NCBI GenBank assembly: GCA_016802295.1
Contig: JAESIW010000020.1
Location: 5,813,096-5,852,986, forward strand
DNA from: Brachionus rotundiformis
Lineage: Eukaryota > Rotifera > Eurotatoria > Ploima > Brachionidae
Reading direction: 5' to 3'
DNA: 39,891 nucleotides
Below are positions 1 to 15,400 of this stretch, piece after piece. A model generated the notes under the pieces. It saw nothing but the letters and a program-made list of their open reading frames with translations, was not told the origin of the DNA and did not search any database. The position numbers were made by a program, and so were the translations under genes. Each line of letters opens with the position of its first letter. The first letter of the stretch is position 1.

Positions 1-484
1 ATCGATTTTTTGTCTTATTCAATCTTATAAGATCTTAAATAAGATTTCCGACCTGGGAATTACCATCATAAAAAAAATAATTATCATTTTTTTTTGAAAA
101 TTGCAGACATATATTACTTTGCATCTTTTTGGCCATGGCTTGTCTTTTAAACGAACAAAAGTTAATTAAATAACTAACTTTTTTTCTTTAAAACATAATG
201 ATTTGGTGAAAAATTGGTTTTAATGATGTAAAAGAATAAAAAATTTAAATTAATCTAAGACAATAATTTTATTACATTTTATTTATCATTATTAAAAACT
301 TAATTACTCAAATAAACTTACATAATTAAAAAGTTTTCTTCGTTAAATTGACATAAAAATTCATATTTTACAATTTAATAAAAAAATCATATAAAAAAAT
401 TATTTAAACAAATTCAAAACAAGAACAATTTTGATTAGCGTCAAATTTAAAAATTATTTGTTAATATTGAGAATGAGCAAAGCG
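1..484. other. AT-rich sequence downstream of the cadherin gene
   Basis: No coding sequence is supported here. The stretch lies 3' of the minus-strand cadherin gene and probably holds its 3' UTR and poly(A) site. It is strongly AT-rich and I recognise nothing else in it. Confidence 0.6.
268..283 (-). promoter_or_regulatory. candidate poly(A) signals of the cadherin gene
   Basis: On the minus strand two AATAAA hexamers occur at 273-268 and 283-278, about 200 bp downstream of the TAA stop at 485-487. They are plausible cleavage/polyadenylation signals. The hexamer is common by chance in sequence this AT-rich, so this is weak evidence. Confidence 0.3.
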
Positions 485-3400
485 TTAATTGCTAATGGCA
501 TCCTCTTCATTATTAGCAATACTACAATTTCCATCTGTATTGGTCTGGGTCTTGATCGAGTCAGCTGTTTTGTCACAGTCTTCTCTGGTCAAGTACATAT
601 AAGTATCCGTTTGTTGCGCATTCAATTTCTCATCAATCATATTCAAGCTACCATCATATAATGTATCCAAGTCTTGTTGAGCAAATTGCGTAGTTTTTTC
701 TTCATTTAAAATTCCTACTTTGTTTTTTTTGAAAACTCTTGAATAAATTGGCGATAAGCTAGCTGAATTTTGCTGTTCCAAATTTGTTTGTACCGGTAAG
801 AAAGTTTTAGAATCGTCTAATTGTTCCATGTTGCCCGCCCAGTCGGTAATATCCCAATAAAAACCTTTACATAAAAAAATATTAATTTTTAAAGTCAATA
901 AAGCTTTTATTAAGCTATCAAAATTTTAAGATATAGTTGAATAAAAAAACTTGTATAATTTTGTCTAATATTTCTAGCAGGAGATGGTAAAAAATGTATC
1001 CATTTTTCTAAGTGATGCATTTTTTCACATAAAGAGATAAAAGTGTCATTTATGCCTCAGTTATCTCTTGAAAAAGAGCAAGTTATTTTAAAGTAAAAAC
1101 CACAACACTTAATTTTGTTCATGCTTATATGCAGGGTAAATATTTAGACGCTACGCCGAGTGAAAAAGTCTGCTTGGGTCATTTAAAATCTTGAAACAAT
1201 TCAAAAAGTTATTTTAAATACTTTCTTCCAGCATTTAGCTATTAAATATTAAAGAGAAAAAAATTTTCTTTTTGAAAGAATTATTACTTAGTGATTAATA
1301 ATTAATCTTTTTTAATTAATAATTTTTTTGGGTCTAAAAATTTAACAAAAATTCAAGAAAATATTATTAAATTTTTTTTTAATTATTAATTAATTTTAAA
1401 TAAGGATTAATTTAATTTCAAACGGCGCTACGTTTTTTAATTATTGATAAGGGTTGATAAAGGCGTATAGATGTTAAGTCAAGCAACTAGATATTAGTAG
1501 TAGCACACTAGAAATTAAAATTTTAAAAAATAATACTTTTTAATTAGAGTTATTTTAAAGACATTTAAATGAGTTAATCTGTTTATAAATTATTTTTGGT
1601 TAAAAAATATTATGAATGAGCATGGTGGAAAAATTCTTACCAAGACATGAATCTTCGTTTGAAACAATGGAATCTTTGTCTGTCTCTTGAGCATTTTCTA
1701 TCAGTTGATCTGGTAATTTGGGCAAAAAAGTTGAATAAACAATTTGGATATCTTTTCCTTTTGGTCTTTTGATTGCAGTATTAAATTTTATTTTGTCTAT
1801 TTCGGACTGACCACTCATTTTTTTCAAGTCCAATGTATTGTACTTGGTTTTGAAACTACTACGACCAAATGTGTCCACAGATCGAACATTAGATTGGTCA
1901 ACCTTTGACTCGTCTTCATCGTCACCATCATTCTCATGCTTAAGAAGCCTGTTTGACTCAACAGTGCCATTTTTAAGATCAATTTTGTATTTGGCCTCGG
2001 TCATTGACTTGGGCGAATAGGCCGATGATGATTCAACTTCTGACTCTTCTTTCTTTGCTTCGGGTAGACCTCTTAAATTTTGATTCTTGGAAAAAAACAA
2101 ATTGTTGATTCTGTATCTGAAGTTTTTTCTCTGGACCTGTTCGCCGTCACTTGATTCGACCGTATTTGAAGATATCAACGATGCGGTCATGGACGAGCGC
2201 TGTTTGTTCCTATTGAACCTGCTTGCTTTGTACTTGCTTGCCATGGGCTTTTTGGGTTCAATTTTGAACGAGCCTGGTGACGAGGTCGAGCTCGTGAAGT
2301 CATCATGGTCTACACTTGTGTTGCTGGTCATGGCATCGTGTCTAATCTCATAGGCTTCTATGTAGCCTTTGCTAAAGTTCATTTTGCACATTACGACTGC
2401 TACTAGGGATAATAAGACCAGAATGGCGCATATGCCGCCGAATATTCCCAACAAAGCTTGTTGAATCACCTGATTTGGTATATGATAGCCAAACATGGAC
2501 ACCTGGTCATATAAGTCATACTCTTCGTCTTCATTTGAGTAAACATTCTCATATTTAAATTGTTTAAAAGAATTAGAGTATTTTGAGGTTTTGTCATTCT
2601 TGAATGCGGCAACTGAAGCCGTGTACTGAGGCGACAAAGTGTTGTAGCAAAGACTTGATGGCTCCAGGGTACAGTTACAAATATAAGAGCCCTGGGTGTT
2701 GATGCAATTAGCCGATGGATGACAAGGGTTGATCCATTGGGTCGACTGAACCCCAGTCTCAATGCATTCGTTCACATCTTGTTCACAGTATTTCCCCTTA
2801 AAGCCATTTGGACAAAAACAGTGCACTTTGTACTTGGTCATGTTGACTTTTTTGCCAGTTTTTTTCACAATTTTGCACAGGCCATTATTCTGGCACGGAT
2901 TTTTGGCACAGTCTTGGCTATAAACAGATGATTCACTGCCAATTTCCAGCTTTGAATTCGACTCACATGTCCAGTCGTAGTTTGGCAACAAATAGCAATT
3001 ATTGTTCAAATCGCACAGATCGTAGCGATTGAATCCCATGAAATGTAGCCTACATGTTTGCAATTGAATGTTTATGGAGCATATTTGGTCATTCGAATTT
3101 GAACATTTGGTGTTGTAAGATAAGTCTTTGAGCCTTATATTCAGATCAGTGTTGCTTTTTAGCTGCCTAATTAGTAAAGGCTTCTTTTTGTTCAAAAATC
3201 TTGACATATACTTTGAATTAATGCAGCTTGAATAGATGGATTTATAAGTTGTTTTTTTCACAATGAATAAAACTTCAATTAGACTTGATTTTAGATCAAA
3301 TAAGCTTTCATCTAGACCAAAATTAAATATATCTTGGTCTAAATTTTGCTCAACTCTAAGACCAATTATTTCAATTGTCAAATTGAACGACATTTTGCGT

Positions 3401-6400
3401 CTTAAGACAACCATTTGTTGTAAATAGGTGTTTATTTGTCCCAAGTGGCCCATTCGGACAAAGTTTTCCAAATCAAATTTGTCCTCAGAATGCCAAATGA
3501 TAAATTTTGCATAGAGTGAATTGAACAAACAGTCTGGCTTGACTCGGTTAAATTTTAAATTTAATTTAGCCTCTACAACAAATTTTTTGTCTGTAACTCG
3601 TGGACTAAGATTTACATTTCCCGAGTCAGTCACATCCTCTTTGACTCTAATCAGCCCATTTAATTGATTTATATCTATTTGGTCACTGTTTGACTCAAAA
3701 AACAAGCTGTCTTGGTCGGCATCGGTGGCTCTTATTTGACCAATAATTTGGTTTTCAGTAATGGGTGCAAAGTGGTCGATGCCAGTTATCTCTATGCTGG
3801 TATTGTTCAATGATGGAACTGTATTTGACTCATCTGTAACAATTATAGTCACGTAAGTATCAGCGTAGAGAGGACTTGGCAAGCCCGAATCGTAGCAGCG
3901 TACCCTTAGACCATATGTTTGATTGCTCAGCAAATTTTTGGACAATATTAAACTATTTTCTTTCATAAAAAATATTTTTTCACTTAAATAAATTTTAGCA
4001 CTAGCGACTTGTTTATACTGTTCCATGATGCTAAAAGTAAATATTTGACCAAAGCTGTCCTTGTCACTAACCAGAAACTTGGTAACCTCGTTTCCGATTG
4101 AAAAAGAGTCTTTTAGGACCAATGTTTGATTTTTGTGAGCAAAAATTGGCTCGTTGTCGTTTACATCAAGGACATTTATGTCCATGGTTAAAATACCCTT
4201 TAGCTGTGGCTCGCCATTATCTCTACATTCAATTATAACATTAATAACTTTATCTCTCATCTCCTCATAGTCAATTAACCCTGTTACATAAAGTCTACCA
4301 GTTTTTTCATCTATTGCCACATATTCTGACCTGTTCATCAAATAGTACGATAATTTGCTATTTAATTCTGATTGATCTAAATCATAAGCTTTAATAAACA
4401 TAATTGTTGAGTTTAATGGCAAATTTTCGTCTATGGTGACATGCTTTGGCATTGATGGATCAAAAATTGGAGCGTTGTCGTTAACATCCATCACTTTAAT
4501 TCTAACAATACAACTAGAGTTGTTGTCATCGATAGCGATTTGTGGATCAAGAGCAATTATTTCCAAAATAAACTCTTTTTCTTTCTCAAAATCAACAGAA
4601 TGATTCAAAAAAATTGATCCAGTTTGATGGTCAATGTAAAATTTGTTTCCATAAGGCAGGTAATATTCGGTCTTTGAGTCAAGATCTGGATCATAAGCGC
4701 TTATTTTGGCTATTTCTGTATTCAATGGTAAATTTTCTTGAATACTTATTGTGTATTCTTTTTGCAAAAATACAGGCTTATTATCATTTAGATCAATTAT
4801 ATTCACATTTATTGAATAAACACTAGTCAAATTGTCCAAATTTGATGCCAAAATGTCCAATTTAACTTGACTTCCCAAGAGCTCACGATTCAAATGTTGG
4901 CTATTTATTTGTACAAGACCATTTGTCTTGTCTATTTTGAAATGAGTATCATTTTTGATGTAGTAATTAATTACCGAATTGTTTGTCGAGTCTAGATCAG
5001 TGGTGTACATGGTAAAGTCTAAAATAAGACCTTTGGGCGAATTTTCGTACACTGAAATAGTATTATTTTGAGAACAGAATTTGGGCTTGTTGTCATTTAC
5101 ATCAAGTACTTCAATCACATATTTGATCATACACTTGTTTAATTTATTTAATGAATTTAATAAATAAAATGTATAAAATGTTCTAGTCTCGTAATCTAGC
5201 TCAGAACCGAGCTCAATTCTTTTGGTATTTTGATTAAATTTAAAAGGAACAGAATGAGTAAGCTTTTCTGACTCGAAATCGCTAATTATTTGATGAGTTA
5301 GTGTCGATTCCTGGTCAGTATTGGTTATGTTTGGTACATGTACTACTTGATGAAGTGGTATATTCTCAGCTAGCTTCAAAATGACCAAATCTTGATTGCA
5401 AATTGGACGAGAATCTTCAACATTTAGAACATTGACATACAATTTTATTGTTGACTTTAACATTCCATCAAAAGCCATAATGGTCAATGTATAATTGGAA
5501 ATTTTTTCCTTGTCAAGCATGCGACGAGTGTAGACTTTGGCATCAGGTGAAATGTCAAATTGGTTATATTCGTCTCCATTGATGATAAAATATTCAATTC
5601 CTCTTTCTGTTTTGGTCAAAGTTGTTACAACAGTGCCCGGTAGGGCGTCCTCTCTAATAACTCCATTTTGGTTACCAATTTCGAAATTAGATATTCTACT
5701 ATGAACATTTATCAGCTCGATGTCCAATAATGTATGCACACATTCTTCTTGGTTGCAGGCTGTTACATTTAATAAACCTGGTACCAAGCTGTTTGCCGAT
5801 ACCAGACCACTGGTGGGATCCAAAATAAAATTTTTGTTCTCAGTTGAAAATATGATGTTAGAATTTTTATTATTTTCTACTATAAGCCTAAATATTGGAG
5901 CATTGACTGGCAAATTATCAAAAATTCTAATCTTATCGCCAAATTTGGTGAACCTAAGTGCTTTTGCTGGAATGCTGATTTTTGGCTTTGGCTCTGAGCT
6001 TAGAAAACTTGTAAAGTCTACCACTACTTCTTTCATCAATTCGATCACTGAGCCCTCAATTGAAACATAACACAGACAATTCAGATAAAGCTCATTATTT
6101 TCATTCAAAAAAGGCCTAATTAATTCCCTTGTAAGCGCCTGGTTCACCCTTAATTCCTCTTCGTGATAAGCAAATAAATCATTTAGATCAAACTTGTTCT
6201 CAATTAATCTATAATCTACTGTAAAATTCAAGCTTTTGTTATATTTTGGCACTAGACGTACCGAACCAATAGATGGATTAAGCTTGTCAAATTTAAATCT
6301 GTAAAACTCTCTTTCGAATTTAAAATCATTTTTGTTTATTTGGTTTTTAAGAGAGCCAACTGTTGGCAATATAACCAATCTAAATTTCATGTAATCCACT

Positions 6401-9400
6401 GCTGGACTTAGCACGGTCTCATTTTTGTCATTTTTGCTCAACACTTTTAAACTCACGTTAAAATTGTAAACACCAGGGTTCATTGAATTGATGGTTTTTC
6501 GCGAGCTCAGAACACCATTGTGCTTATTGAGCAAAAATAAATATTTGATCTGAATTGAACTAAAAGAAAATTTGCTTCTAGATTGGGTAAACTTTTTCAA
6601 CTGCTCGGTTAAGCTGGTGTTTGAAATGGTCCAATTAAGCATCTCAAATTGGCATTCCAGAATATCATATTGGTATCTTAGATGGTTAGGCAGCTCGAAG
6701 GCTTTCAACTCATAATAGAACCTTTCGTTTGCATCATTCAACTCTTCGTAGATATAATAGTCATACTCGTTGATGAAATCCAGGTAATGGTAGTCTACTG
6801 TAGTGAATTGTTGTTGAATTGAAGACACTCCGTATTGTGAGACAAAACCTATGACGGGACCGCTGTTTGATTTGGTAACAACAGGCTCACTGTAGCTTAT
6901 ATTAAGTTCAATAATGGTCTGATCGCAAAGACCAGTCTGGACACCATCGCAAGCAAACACAGCTACACTGGTCACACTAATGTTGCTTATGACATCTTTG
7001 TCCATCGATAGCCAGCCATTATTTACCCTAAACCCTTCTGTCCAAGTCCTAAAATTGACCTTATTGGTCACTTCTTTTAAGTAATTATTCAAATCAATAA
7101 ATTTTGATTTAGATAAATATTTATCATAGTCAAGGCTAAATTGAATGTAGCTAGTCTTAAATTCAGGTCTGCTAAATTCAAATTGTTTGATCTGTATGTT
7201 CAATTGAGTTGAGGACACAAACTTTGAATCATTTGCATTTATTTTTAGATCAAAATTGACCACATCTGAGTCCAGAGCCGAATTTAAAAATTTATAAATT
7301 CGTTTAAATTTTAGAAATTCATTCTTGTTTAAAAAAATAAATCCCATTTTAGAGTCAATATCAAACATATTAGACTCAATGAGCTGATTTTTGTCCATTA
7401 AAGTACCCAGAACATTTTGGTTACGAATGGTGTATTCAATTGAATCCAAGTCCGGATCATTGGCAGTTATTTTGGTAACAAATTGATGCGTCAAATTGGA
7501 CGCACTGTTGAATGAGCTATTCATTAAAATTTCGTTCAATTGACCTGAGTAGTCCGAGTCTGTGTTTAGCTCAATCTCTGACAAATACATATTTTTGTCA
7601 AACTCGGGTTTGTTATCATTTTGGTTGGTAATCTTGACCACTAGGATACAAAAAGCTTCATGAACTGAGTTGTAAGCTTTTATTTTCAAATGAAATTCTT
7701 TTTGTTCTGACTCATAGTCAAATATTTGCTTATTAAAGACCGAACCAGTTAATTCATTAATGTAGAATAAGTCATAGTTGTTTAAAAGCTTAAAATTGGC
7801 ATTTGGATCCGATGTTTGTAGTCGAATGATTTCACTCATTTTGTTCTGATTTTCGGCCATGTACGCTTGATACTTGAACATTTTGAACTCCAATCTGGGA
7901 ACTCTTGAACCCTGAATATTAACATTCACCCAAATGCTGGCCTTGCCAAACTCTTCGAACTCGCTTCTAGCCTCAATTAACAGTTTATAAAATTTTTTCT
8001 CATTTAACTCTTTCCTCAAGCTTAAGCGTCCACTAAATGGAGCTAAATTAAATTGCTGTAGTTCATCTCCACCGATTATGCTATAAACTAGCCTAGAATT
8101 CACTGGCTCGATGAATGTAGCCGAATTAATATAACCAATGGTAGTGTTAACATGGTCATTAATATTCAATTTAAAGGAATAGAAATTTCTTGTGAAATAA
8201 ACACCCTGAGTTGAGTTAATTATGTTAAGATTAATTCTAAGCTTTGACTCTTGATAAGGTGATCCTTGATCTCTGGCAGTCACATTTAGCTCAATTTGAG
8301 ATGGAACTTGGTCATCTTGTGAGGCATAATATATACTACCTGTTCGTGGATTTATTATTAAATTATTAAAACTGGCTTCAATTTTATACAAGACTGTTCC
8401 ATTTGTATCCAAGTCAGCATCTTGGGCTTTGACCAAAAACAATGGATTCGACTCTGTAGATGACAAAAGTTGATTTGTTAAACAAGAAACATTATACTCG
8501 TACAAATCGAATGAGTTCAATTTTGTACGAGTATATTGAGCTTCATGTGGTTGAACAAAAATTGGTCTATTGTCATTTACATCATTTATTTTGACCAAAA
8601 ATCGGACTTTTTTTGGTAAATTGAACTTGAAAGCCGCTTCCACTGCTACAAATAACTCGTATGTATCTCTTTTTTCTCGATCAAAATTTTCAACAGTGCT
8701 GGCAAATAAATTTCCATCAGAAATATAAAATATATCTTGATGGTTCAATAGTTTAAAATAAAATGGCGTTTGCTTGGTAAATTTGTGCGACTTGATATAA
8801 TTTTCCAATACTAAATGTAAATTAAGGATCTTGGGCTCTTGAATGCGACCCTCAACCAGTTCGATTGTGTGCAATATGGGCGCTACTGGGTTAGACTGCA
8901 TTCTGAATATGGGCGCTGAGTTGTTTTCACTCTGAATGGTAAGAGCAAAATTTGACCAAGTCATGAATAAGCCATCAGTTGTTTGGATAAGGACTTCAAT
9001 TCGGGCTGAACAATGCTTTTGGCTACCAATGTAAATTAAATATTCGTAGCCTTGGTCGCTCAACTTTAGACCATAGCTGTTTTCAGAATCTATTTGAGCG
9101 TAATATTCAATTATATCCAAATTGGCCGCGTCTGAACAAGTGTCAGTGAAAGAGTTGTTTTGGAAAATTTTTATGTCAATTGCAGTCAAATTTGAATCTG
9201 AATCCTGGACTTGAAAAGTGTGTAGGGTCATGGATCGGATAAGATCCGATCGGTTAAGTTTCAAATTTTGCGAACCAATTGGTCTAATTACTGGTTCGTT
9301 ATCGTTTTGGTTGATTATTTTAATTAAAATTTCTAATTCTTGGTCAAGACACTCTCCATTGGATAAACAGATTTTAAATTTAACCAAATGTACAGGCTTA

Positions 9401-12400
9401 CTTTCAAAGTCAAGGTCTAATTTGACCTTTATTAGACCTGACTCTGCTTCTAGAGAAAAAGCTTCATCAAAAAGTCTAATCGAATAAACAAATGGGTCCA
9501 AATTCAAAGCAGAATACAAATTGACTTCTTTACCAGATGACTCGTTGAGCACATAAGAACCAATAGGAACATTTTCGTCAATAAAACCTGTCAAATTGAC
9601 AAAAGATACTTTCGGAACTGGAACAAGTTCTTTTAAAGCTGATTTCAAAACAGAAACATAGACTTTGGCTTTTTTGAAAAACTTTGACTTAGACGTAGCC
9701 AGTCTATTGGTCTTGGCCACAATGTCTACTTCATAAATTCTATTTACAATATCAATACTCTGATTTAGTGTCAATAAACCAAAATTTTTATCTATTGTAA
9801 ATAAAGTATCATTGCTATCAATGGCAAAGTTTATGTCATATGGTTTAAATGAAAATATATCATCACTCATTGACCAAACGAACTCATTAAACAAACTGAT
9901 CAATTTAGTTCCTTTTTTAAGCTGTTCATTTTTTTGTATAAAAACCAAATAGTCTTTTTTCCTAAAACCAAAATCGATTAGCTCATCATCATCAGCAATC
10001 GAATCTTGAACAAGTTGTCTTTTGAAAATAAGTGTAGACTGCTTTTCAATTGTCAAATTGAGCATTAGACGAGTCACTGTTGGCAAATCAGATGAAGTGT
10101 CTCGAACAGACAAGTCCAAAACAAACATAATAGAACCTTTGGGCTTGTTAAACATGTCACTAGAGGTTTCCAAATAGTTTTTAAGCTCTATTGTGTTGAT
10201 CTTTAATTTAAGAAGCTGTGATTTGCCAACACTGAGACTGGGAACCAGTGCTAGAAATTCTTTGGAGCACAGTGGATAATTTAAATGGTTGGTTGACGGG
10301 TTTATGCCTATCGAGGGAATAAAAGGTTTTTTGAGCAAAATATCATGGCTTATGTAGAAACAGTCCTCCATTTTAAACTGTAATTTGTTTTGGTCAATAT
10401 CATCCTGGTCTGTAGCTTCGATCAGATCAATGGAAGTTTCCATGTTGGCATCAACTTGGATGGTTTCGTTTAAATAGACCAAATTTGATGAAAACTCAGG
10501 CCGATTGTCATTTGTGTCTTTTACATAAACCTCCAAGAACACTGTCTCGATCTGACCTTGCCAATTGGTAATCAGAACTGTCAGGTTGTAAAATTTTATT
10601 CCATTATCGGCATCTAATTTTTTGATCAGATACAAAGAGCCGTCGTGATTGGACATATAAAATGTCAAGTTAAGGTTACTCTCTTCTAACAGATTGTAAT
10701 AGATAATCGATTTTTGTGTATTGCTCAGCAAATTTGTTTTAACTTGGTAGACTTTTTCACCCAATTTAACATTTTCGTTTAAATTAAGAACAATTGTTTT
10801 GTCTGTTTTCTCAGGCGTCAAAGACAATTCGAATGTTGGAGCATCTTTGTCTGGCTTGGTGAACACATTTAGCTTAATGTAACTTTTTCTACTGGTACGA
10901 TTTCTAAATCGACCAAAATCAATTACTCTATAGAGTATATGAATTGAACACGAGTGACATGGCATCTCTGGTTGGGTGGCAAACAACGAGCCAGAGGTCG
11001 AATTTAGCTCAAATAAAGACCTTAAATTGAGTGCATGAGCTTTTTTGATGGGCATGCGAGATAGAGATCGTTTGGAAATATGTGACATTTTCACAAACAA
11101 AATTACATATTTAAGCTCAGATATTGAATCTTGATCTATGGCAATTGCGTTGGCTATTGGTATTTTTTTGACCAAAATCGGATCTAACTTGTCATATATG
11201 TCCAGCTCAATGTCATTCACAATAGGCCTATTGTCATTTATGTCCTCTACATTGACCAGTATTCTGCACAAAGCATACCGAGACGAGTTAGTCTCTTGGC
11301 TATTTTCGACTATTTTTATTTGAAGCTCATGCTTTGATTGCACTTCGCGGTTCAATTTTCTTGGCGAAGCGCTGGTAAAAAGACCAAGTCCGGACATGTG
11401 AAAGTGTCCCTGAGTGTTGCCTGATAGGATTTCGGCTGTAAATCTAGACTCGAGCATTGGTGATCCTCGGTCAAAGTCTACCAATTTAATGTTGAATAAA
11501 TGCTTGTTTTTCTTCTCATTTTCGTCTACTGAAATGTAGTAGATAGGTTGTGTGGTAATAAATGGTTCGTCAACTACATTAACAACCCTAATTGCCAAAT
11601 CAAGGTAATAAGTGAAGTGACTAGGCTCTGATTTGAATACCAAGTCATTTTCTTGGTTTGATTTGATCTCCAAAGAGTCTCGATATTGAACAACCAAAAT
11701 TTTGGTCATGTAGTTTTGTTCGATTTCATAATCGAATTGAATCGAGTGTTTTGTCTGCACTAGGCCATTGTAGTTGTCAACTATTTGAAAGAATGGATCA
11801 GTTTGAAGATAAAATCTAGTGTTATTTAAAAGATTAGAATTTATCAAAGAGGTTTTAGAGTCCGAATTGAGTCTTGCGTTGAAATAATCTCTTAAATTGA
11901 TGATAAAGCCTTCCTGGTCGGTTTGATGGTATTCTAAGTATGCTGGCCATGTTGGAGAATTTTCCTCTGTATCCAGACATAGCAAAAACTCATCTCCATT
12001 TCGGAACAGGTTCAAAAGATTGTTGGTATTTATGCGAAATGTGTTTGTCTTGCTCAATCCATCGGCACTGCTCGGGATCCATACAGCTTTGGCTTTTGAG
12101 TTGAATATTAGGTTTATCTCAACTTTGAAGCTTAGAGAAGTGTACATATTTTTGACTGTTATTTCGAACTCGACCAATTTCGAGTTCTGGTTTTTACTAT
12201 AATAAAAATAATTGACCAATTTGGAAATTCGATTGAATAAATTGATTGAATTCAATTGCTCTTGGTTAAAGTAAATTGTGCCTGTTTGTTCATCAATTTG
12301 AATTAATTGTAAAAAATTTTCATTAATCAAATTTTGTTCTTGATCATGGAACATTATTTTTGGCTTATTGTAAACCAACACTGGCCAGTCAATGTTAAAT

Positions 12401-15400
12401 GAATACTTATAAATTTGGTGATCGGTAAAAGTAACAAAACCAAGTATGGTAGATTTTTCCAATTGCATAAAATCACTGGTATGCATTGGCACATTTAAAT
12501 TAAAATTCAACATTGGTTCCAATTTATCTGCATAAAACTCAATTTTTAGGTCATTTGGTTTAAGGTGAACATTTATCAAGGCAGTGTCTTCATATTGAAC
12601 ACTTTCATTAAGATGCAATTTAAATTTTAGATTAACTTTGAACTTGTAGTTTCCTTCTTGGTGAAATAAAGTATTGAAATAGAACAATTTGCCATTCGGA
12701 TCCAAATAGAATGGCACATCTCCCTGGGTTGTCATGGAATAGCTAACATTAAATTGGTGTTTGCTTGGCAAAAGATCAAACGACTGGATAAGAATCAAAT
12801 CGTTTGATTTTTCAATACCAGATTGGTCAACAATCAAGTCATATTTTTTTCTAATTAATCTCGGTATTTGTACCAAATCCGAGTCAAAATCAATCTCAGG
12901 TTTTATCACAAGCTCCAGATCATAAAAATAGGAATTATTTTTCAAAAAATTGGTCTCATAGAGCTCCAATTTGAGCCGAAATATGTGTCTGACAAGCCAT
13001 TGATCGGGTCTAAAATCCGATTTGAACTTTAGCACCCCGGTCACAGTATCAATGTAAAACAAACCACTCGGGTCATCCAGGTAGTAAAAATGGACAGAAT
13101 CGGTCACATTCTTTCCCATCTGAACCAATTGCCCATTCAATGAGCAGTCTCTTAAATATTTAACCTTATACTCAAAAGTTATTGAAGACTCATTACTGAG
13201 CACAATTTGGACAAGCCTTTGGTCCATCTGTCGCAAATCATTTGCCTTGTTGACATAAGCTTTCATTTGTCTATTCAACTTATTTGTTTCCAAGTGACCA
13301 TTTACGTCGGTCAAGTTGACAAATTTTATTTTAATTGGCTCAATTTGTACAAACAAATCTTGTGAATTCAATTCTTCCTCAATATTGAACTCTAGTTGAA
13401 TGCTGGTCAGCAGTGTTGAGCCATTATGGTACAGATCAATCTGCCGGTGGTAAATTTGCGGCCTAATCAAATTTTTGCCAGAGCTTAAAGATGGCAACAG
13501 TTCACACTTTAGATACAAACTTCCATAAACATGGTCTACATAGAAACACTTTGAGTCAAATGGATCAGATGCACGAACAGTGACATTTAAATTGCCAATT
13601 GGTTGAGAGAATATTCCGAGTAAATTTTGACTAGGTGATTTTTGATTGTTTACTTTGAGCCGGACTATTTCGTTTATGAACAAATTGGCGACTAAAAATC
13701 GCTCTAAATTTGGACCAAGGATTAGATAAGCCTCGGAATAGTCGCGGACAAATATTGATTTGTCTAATTTCCTATGGTCAAAATTGGTTTCATACAAACC
13801 ATTTTTGCTCTTTAGGCTCAAGTAGAGAATATCGGAGCCCAAGCTAGAAGGGTCAATGTTAAACAGTGTGCGGTAGCTAAATGACAAAGACAAAAAATCG
13901 TACATATCTGAATAGGATAGGGAGAATGTGAACGATTTTTGGGCAAAAGGAGCCAAATTTTTAAGCCTAGCGCGAACCACAAGTTCATACGAATGGTTAC
14001 TGTGGCCAATTTGGTCTACTATAACTTGGTTAAAGTTTCCCAATGACAAGTGGTGATTTGTATTGTTGTTTATGACAAGTTCATAGGCTAGAAGCGAGCT
14101 GAACGAGTGGCATAGACTAGACGGGCCAAGAGAAGGCCTCGCATCAAATAGAGGCGTTCCTGGCACGGTCACTTTGTTCACTTTAAAGTGCAAACTTGCT
14201 GGCACAGACACACTCAGCTCGCATAGAGAACCTACTGACTGATTTAGGTCAAGCAAAAAATTGATCTCCAAGTCGACCAAGTCAATGCATTCACCGTCTT
14301 GACAGAACTTGATCGTGTACTTGATGGTCTCATTGTTGGCCAAATTGGGGTCAAAGATGAGGGAAATGAGCACTTGTTTGTCTGGCCCAGGCTCAAATTC
14401 GAACATGTGCGAATGGCGGCCGTGAATGCTGAGCCGGCTGATGTCCATTTCGTTGGCAAATTGCAGGCTTCTTAGAGGCACTAGTCGGTTATACAGTGAC
14501 TTGGTTGGCTCTATTTTGTGAACAGTTGGATAGGAAAAATGCTCGTTAAATAGCTTGAGCAAGTTTCTGTTCAAAAGCACATTTACTTCAGCCAGTTCGA
14601 AGCTCTTGACCTGATCGAGGTACTTGGACACACGATCAATGTCGTCTCGGTCCAAATTGGTGACCATGTCGACCAATCTTTTGTCCAGTTCGTGGCTATT
14701 ATCGAACAAGCTGGTGTTGATTCGCGCCAAATTATTTGCCAAATTGAGCTTGATGCCACAATCGAACGCCTTTACCTCCAATCTAAGCTCACTTGCATTC
14801 ATTGCGAACAAATACGAAGAGCTTTTTTTCAAATAGACCTCGCCACTGTGTGGAATGACACCAAAATAGGCGTTCTCTTTGGAGTAGTATTTTATGCGCG
14901 CATTCTCGGCCAAGTCCGGGTCCAACGCTGTCACTCTGCCAATAACAGAATACTCTGGCAAATTAACCATTCTAAATAGGCTCGAACTGGCCTCGAACTG
15001 CTTCAATTCGATGGTGTATTCGCTCGGATCGAACATTGGCTCTAGATCGTTATCGTCGAGTATGTTAACCACCAGGCTAGCTTTGGTCTCGTTTAGGAGC
15101 AAATTGAGCGTGTATTTGTCTTTGGCTTCGCGGTTTATACGATCCCGGATGAACGGGTCGTCCGTCAGCCTTATCTGAAAATAGCAAATGCAACCAACAC
15201 TGGCCTTAATGCATAGATAGTTATCGTGGTCTATTTCGAATAGACTCATGGCCTCTTGGTCATAGTCGTCTGTCTTGAGACTCAAATTCAGCGACTTGAA
15301 GTTAAAATTGAGACATTGGTGCGCGCTTTGGCTGCCAAATTGTACACTTGGTTTCTTCTGGTCCACAAAACGCACGTAAATGGACTTTTTGGCCGGGTCA

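Noticed and set aside
2466..2762. Short open frames on both strands within the cadherin exon
   Set aside because: They are antisense or frame-shifted shadows of the 14-kb coding exon and show no domain of their own.
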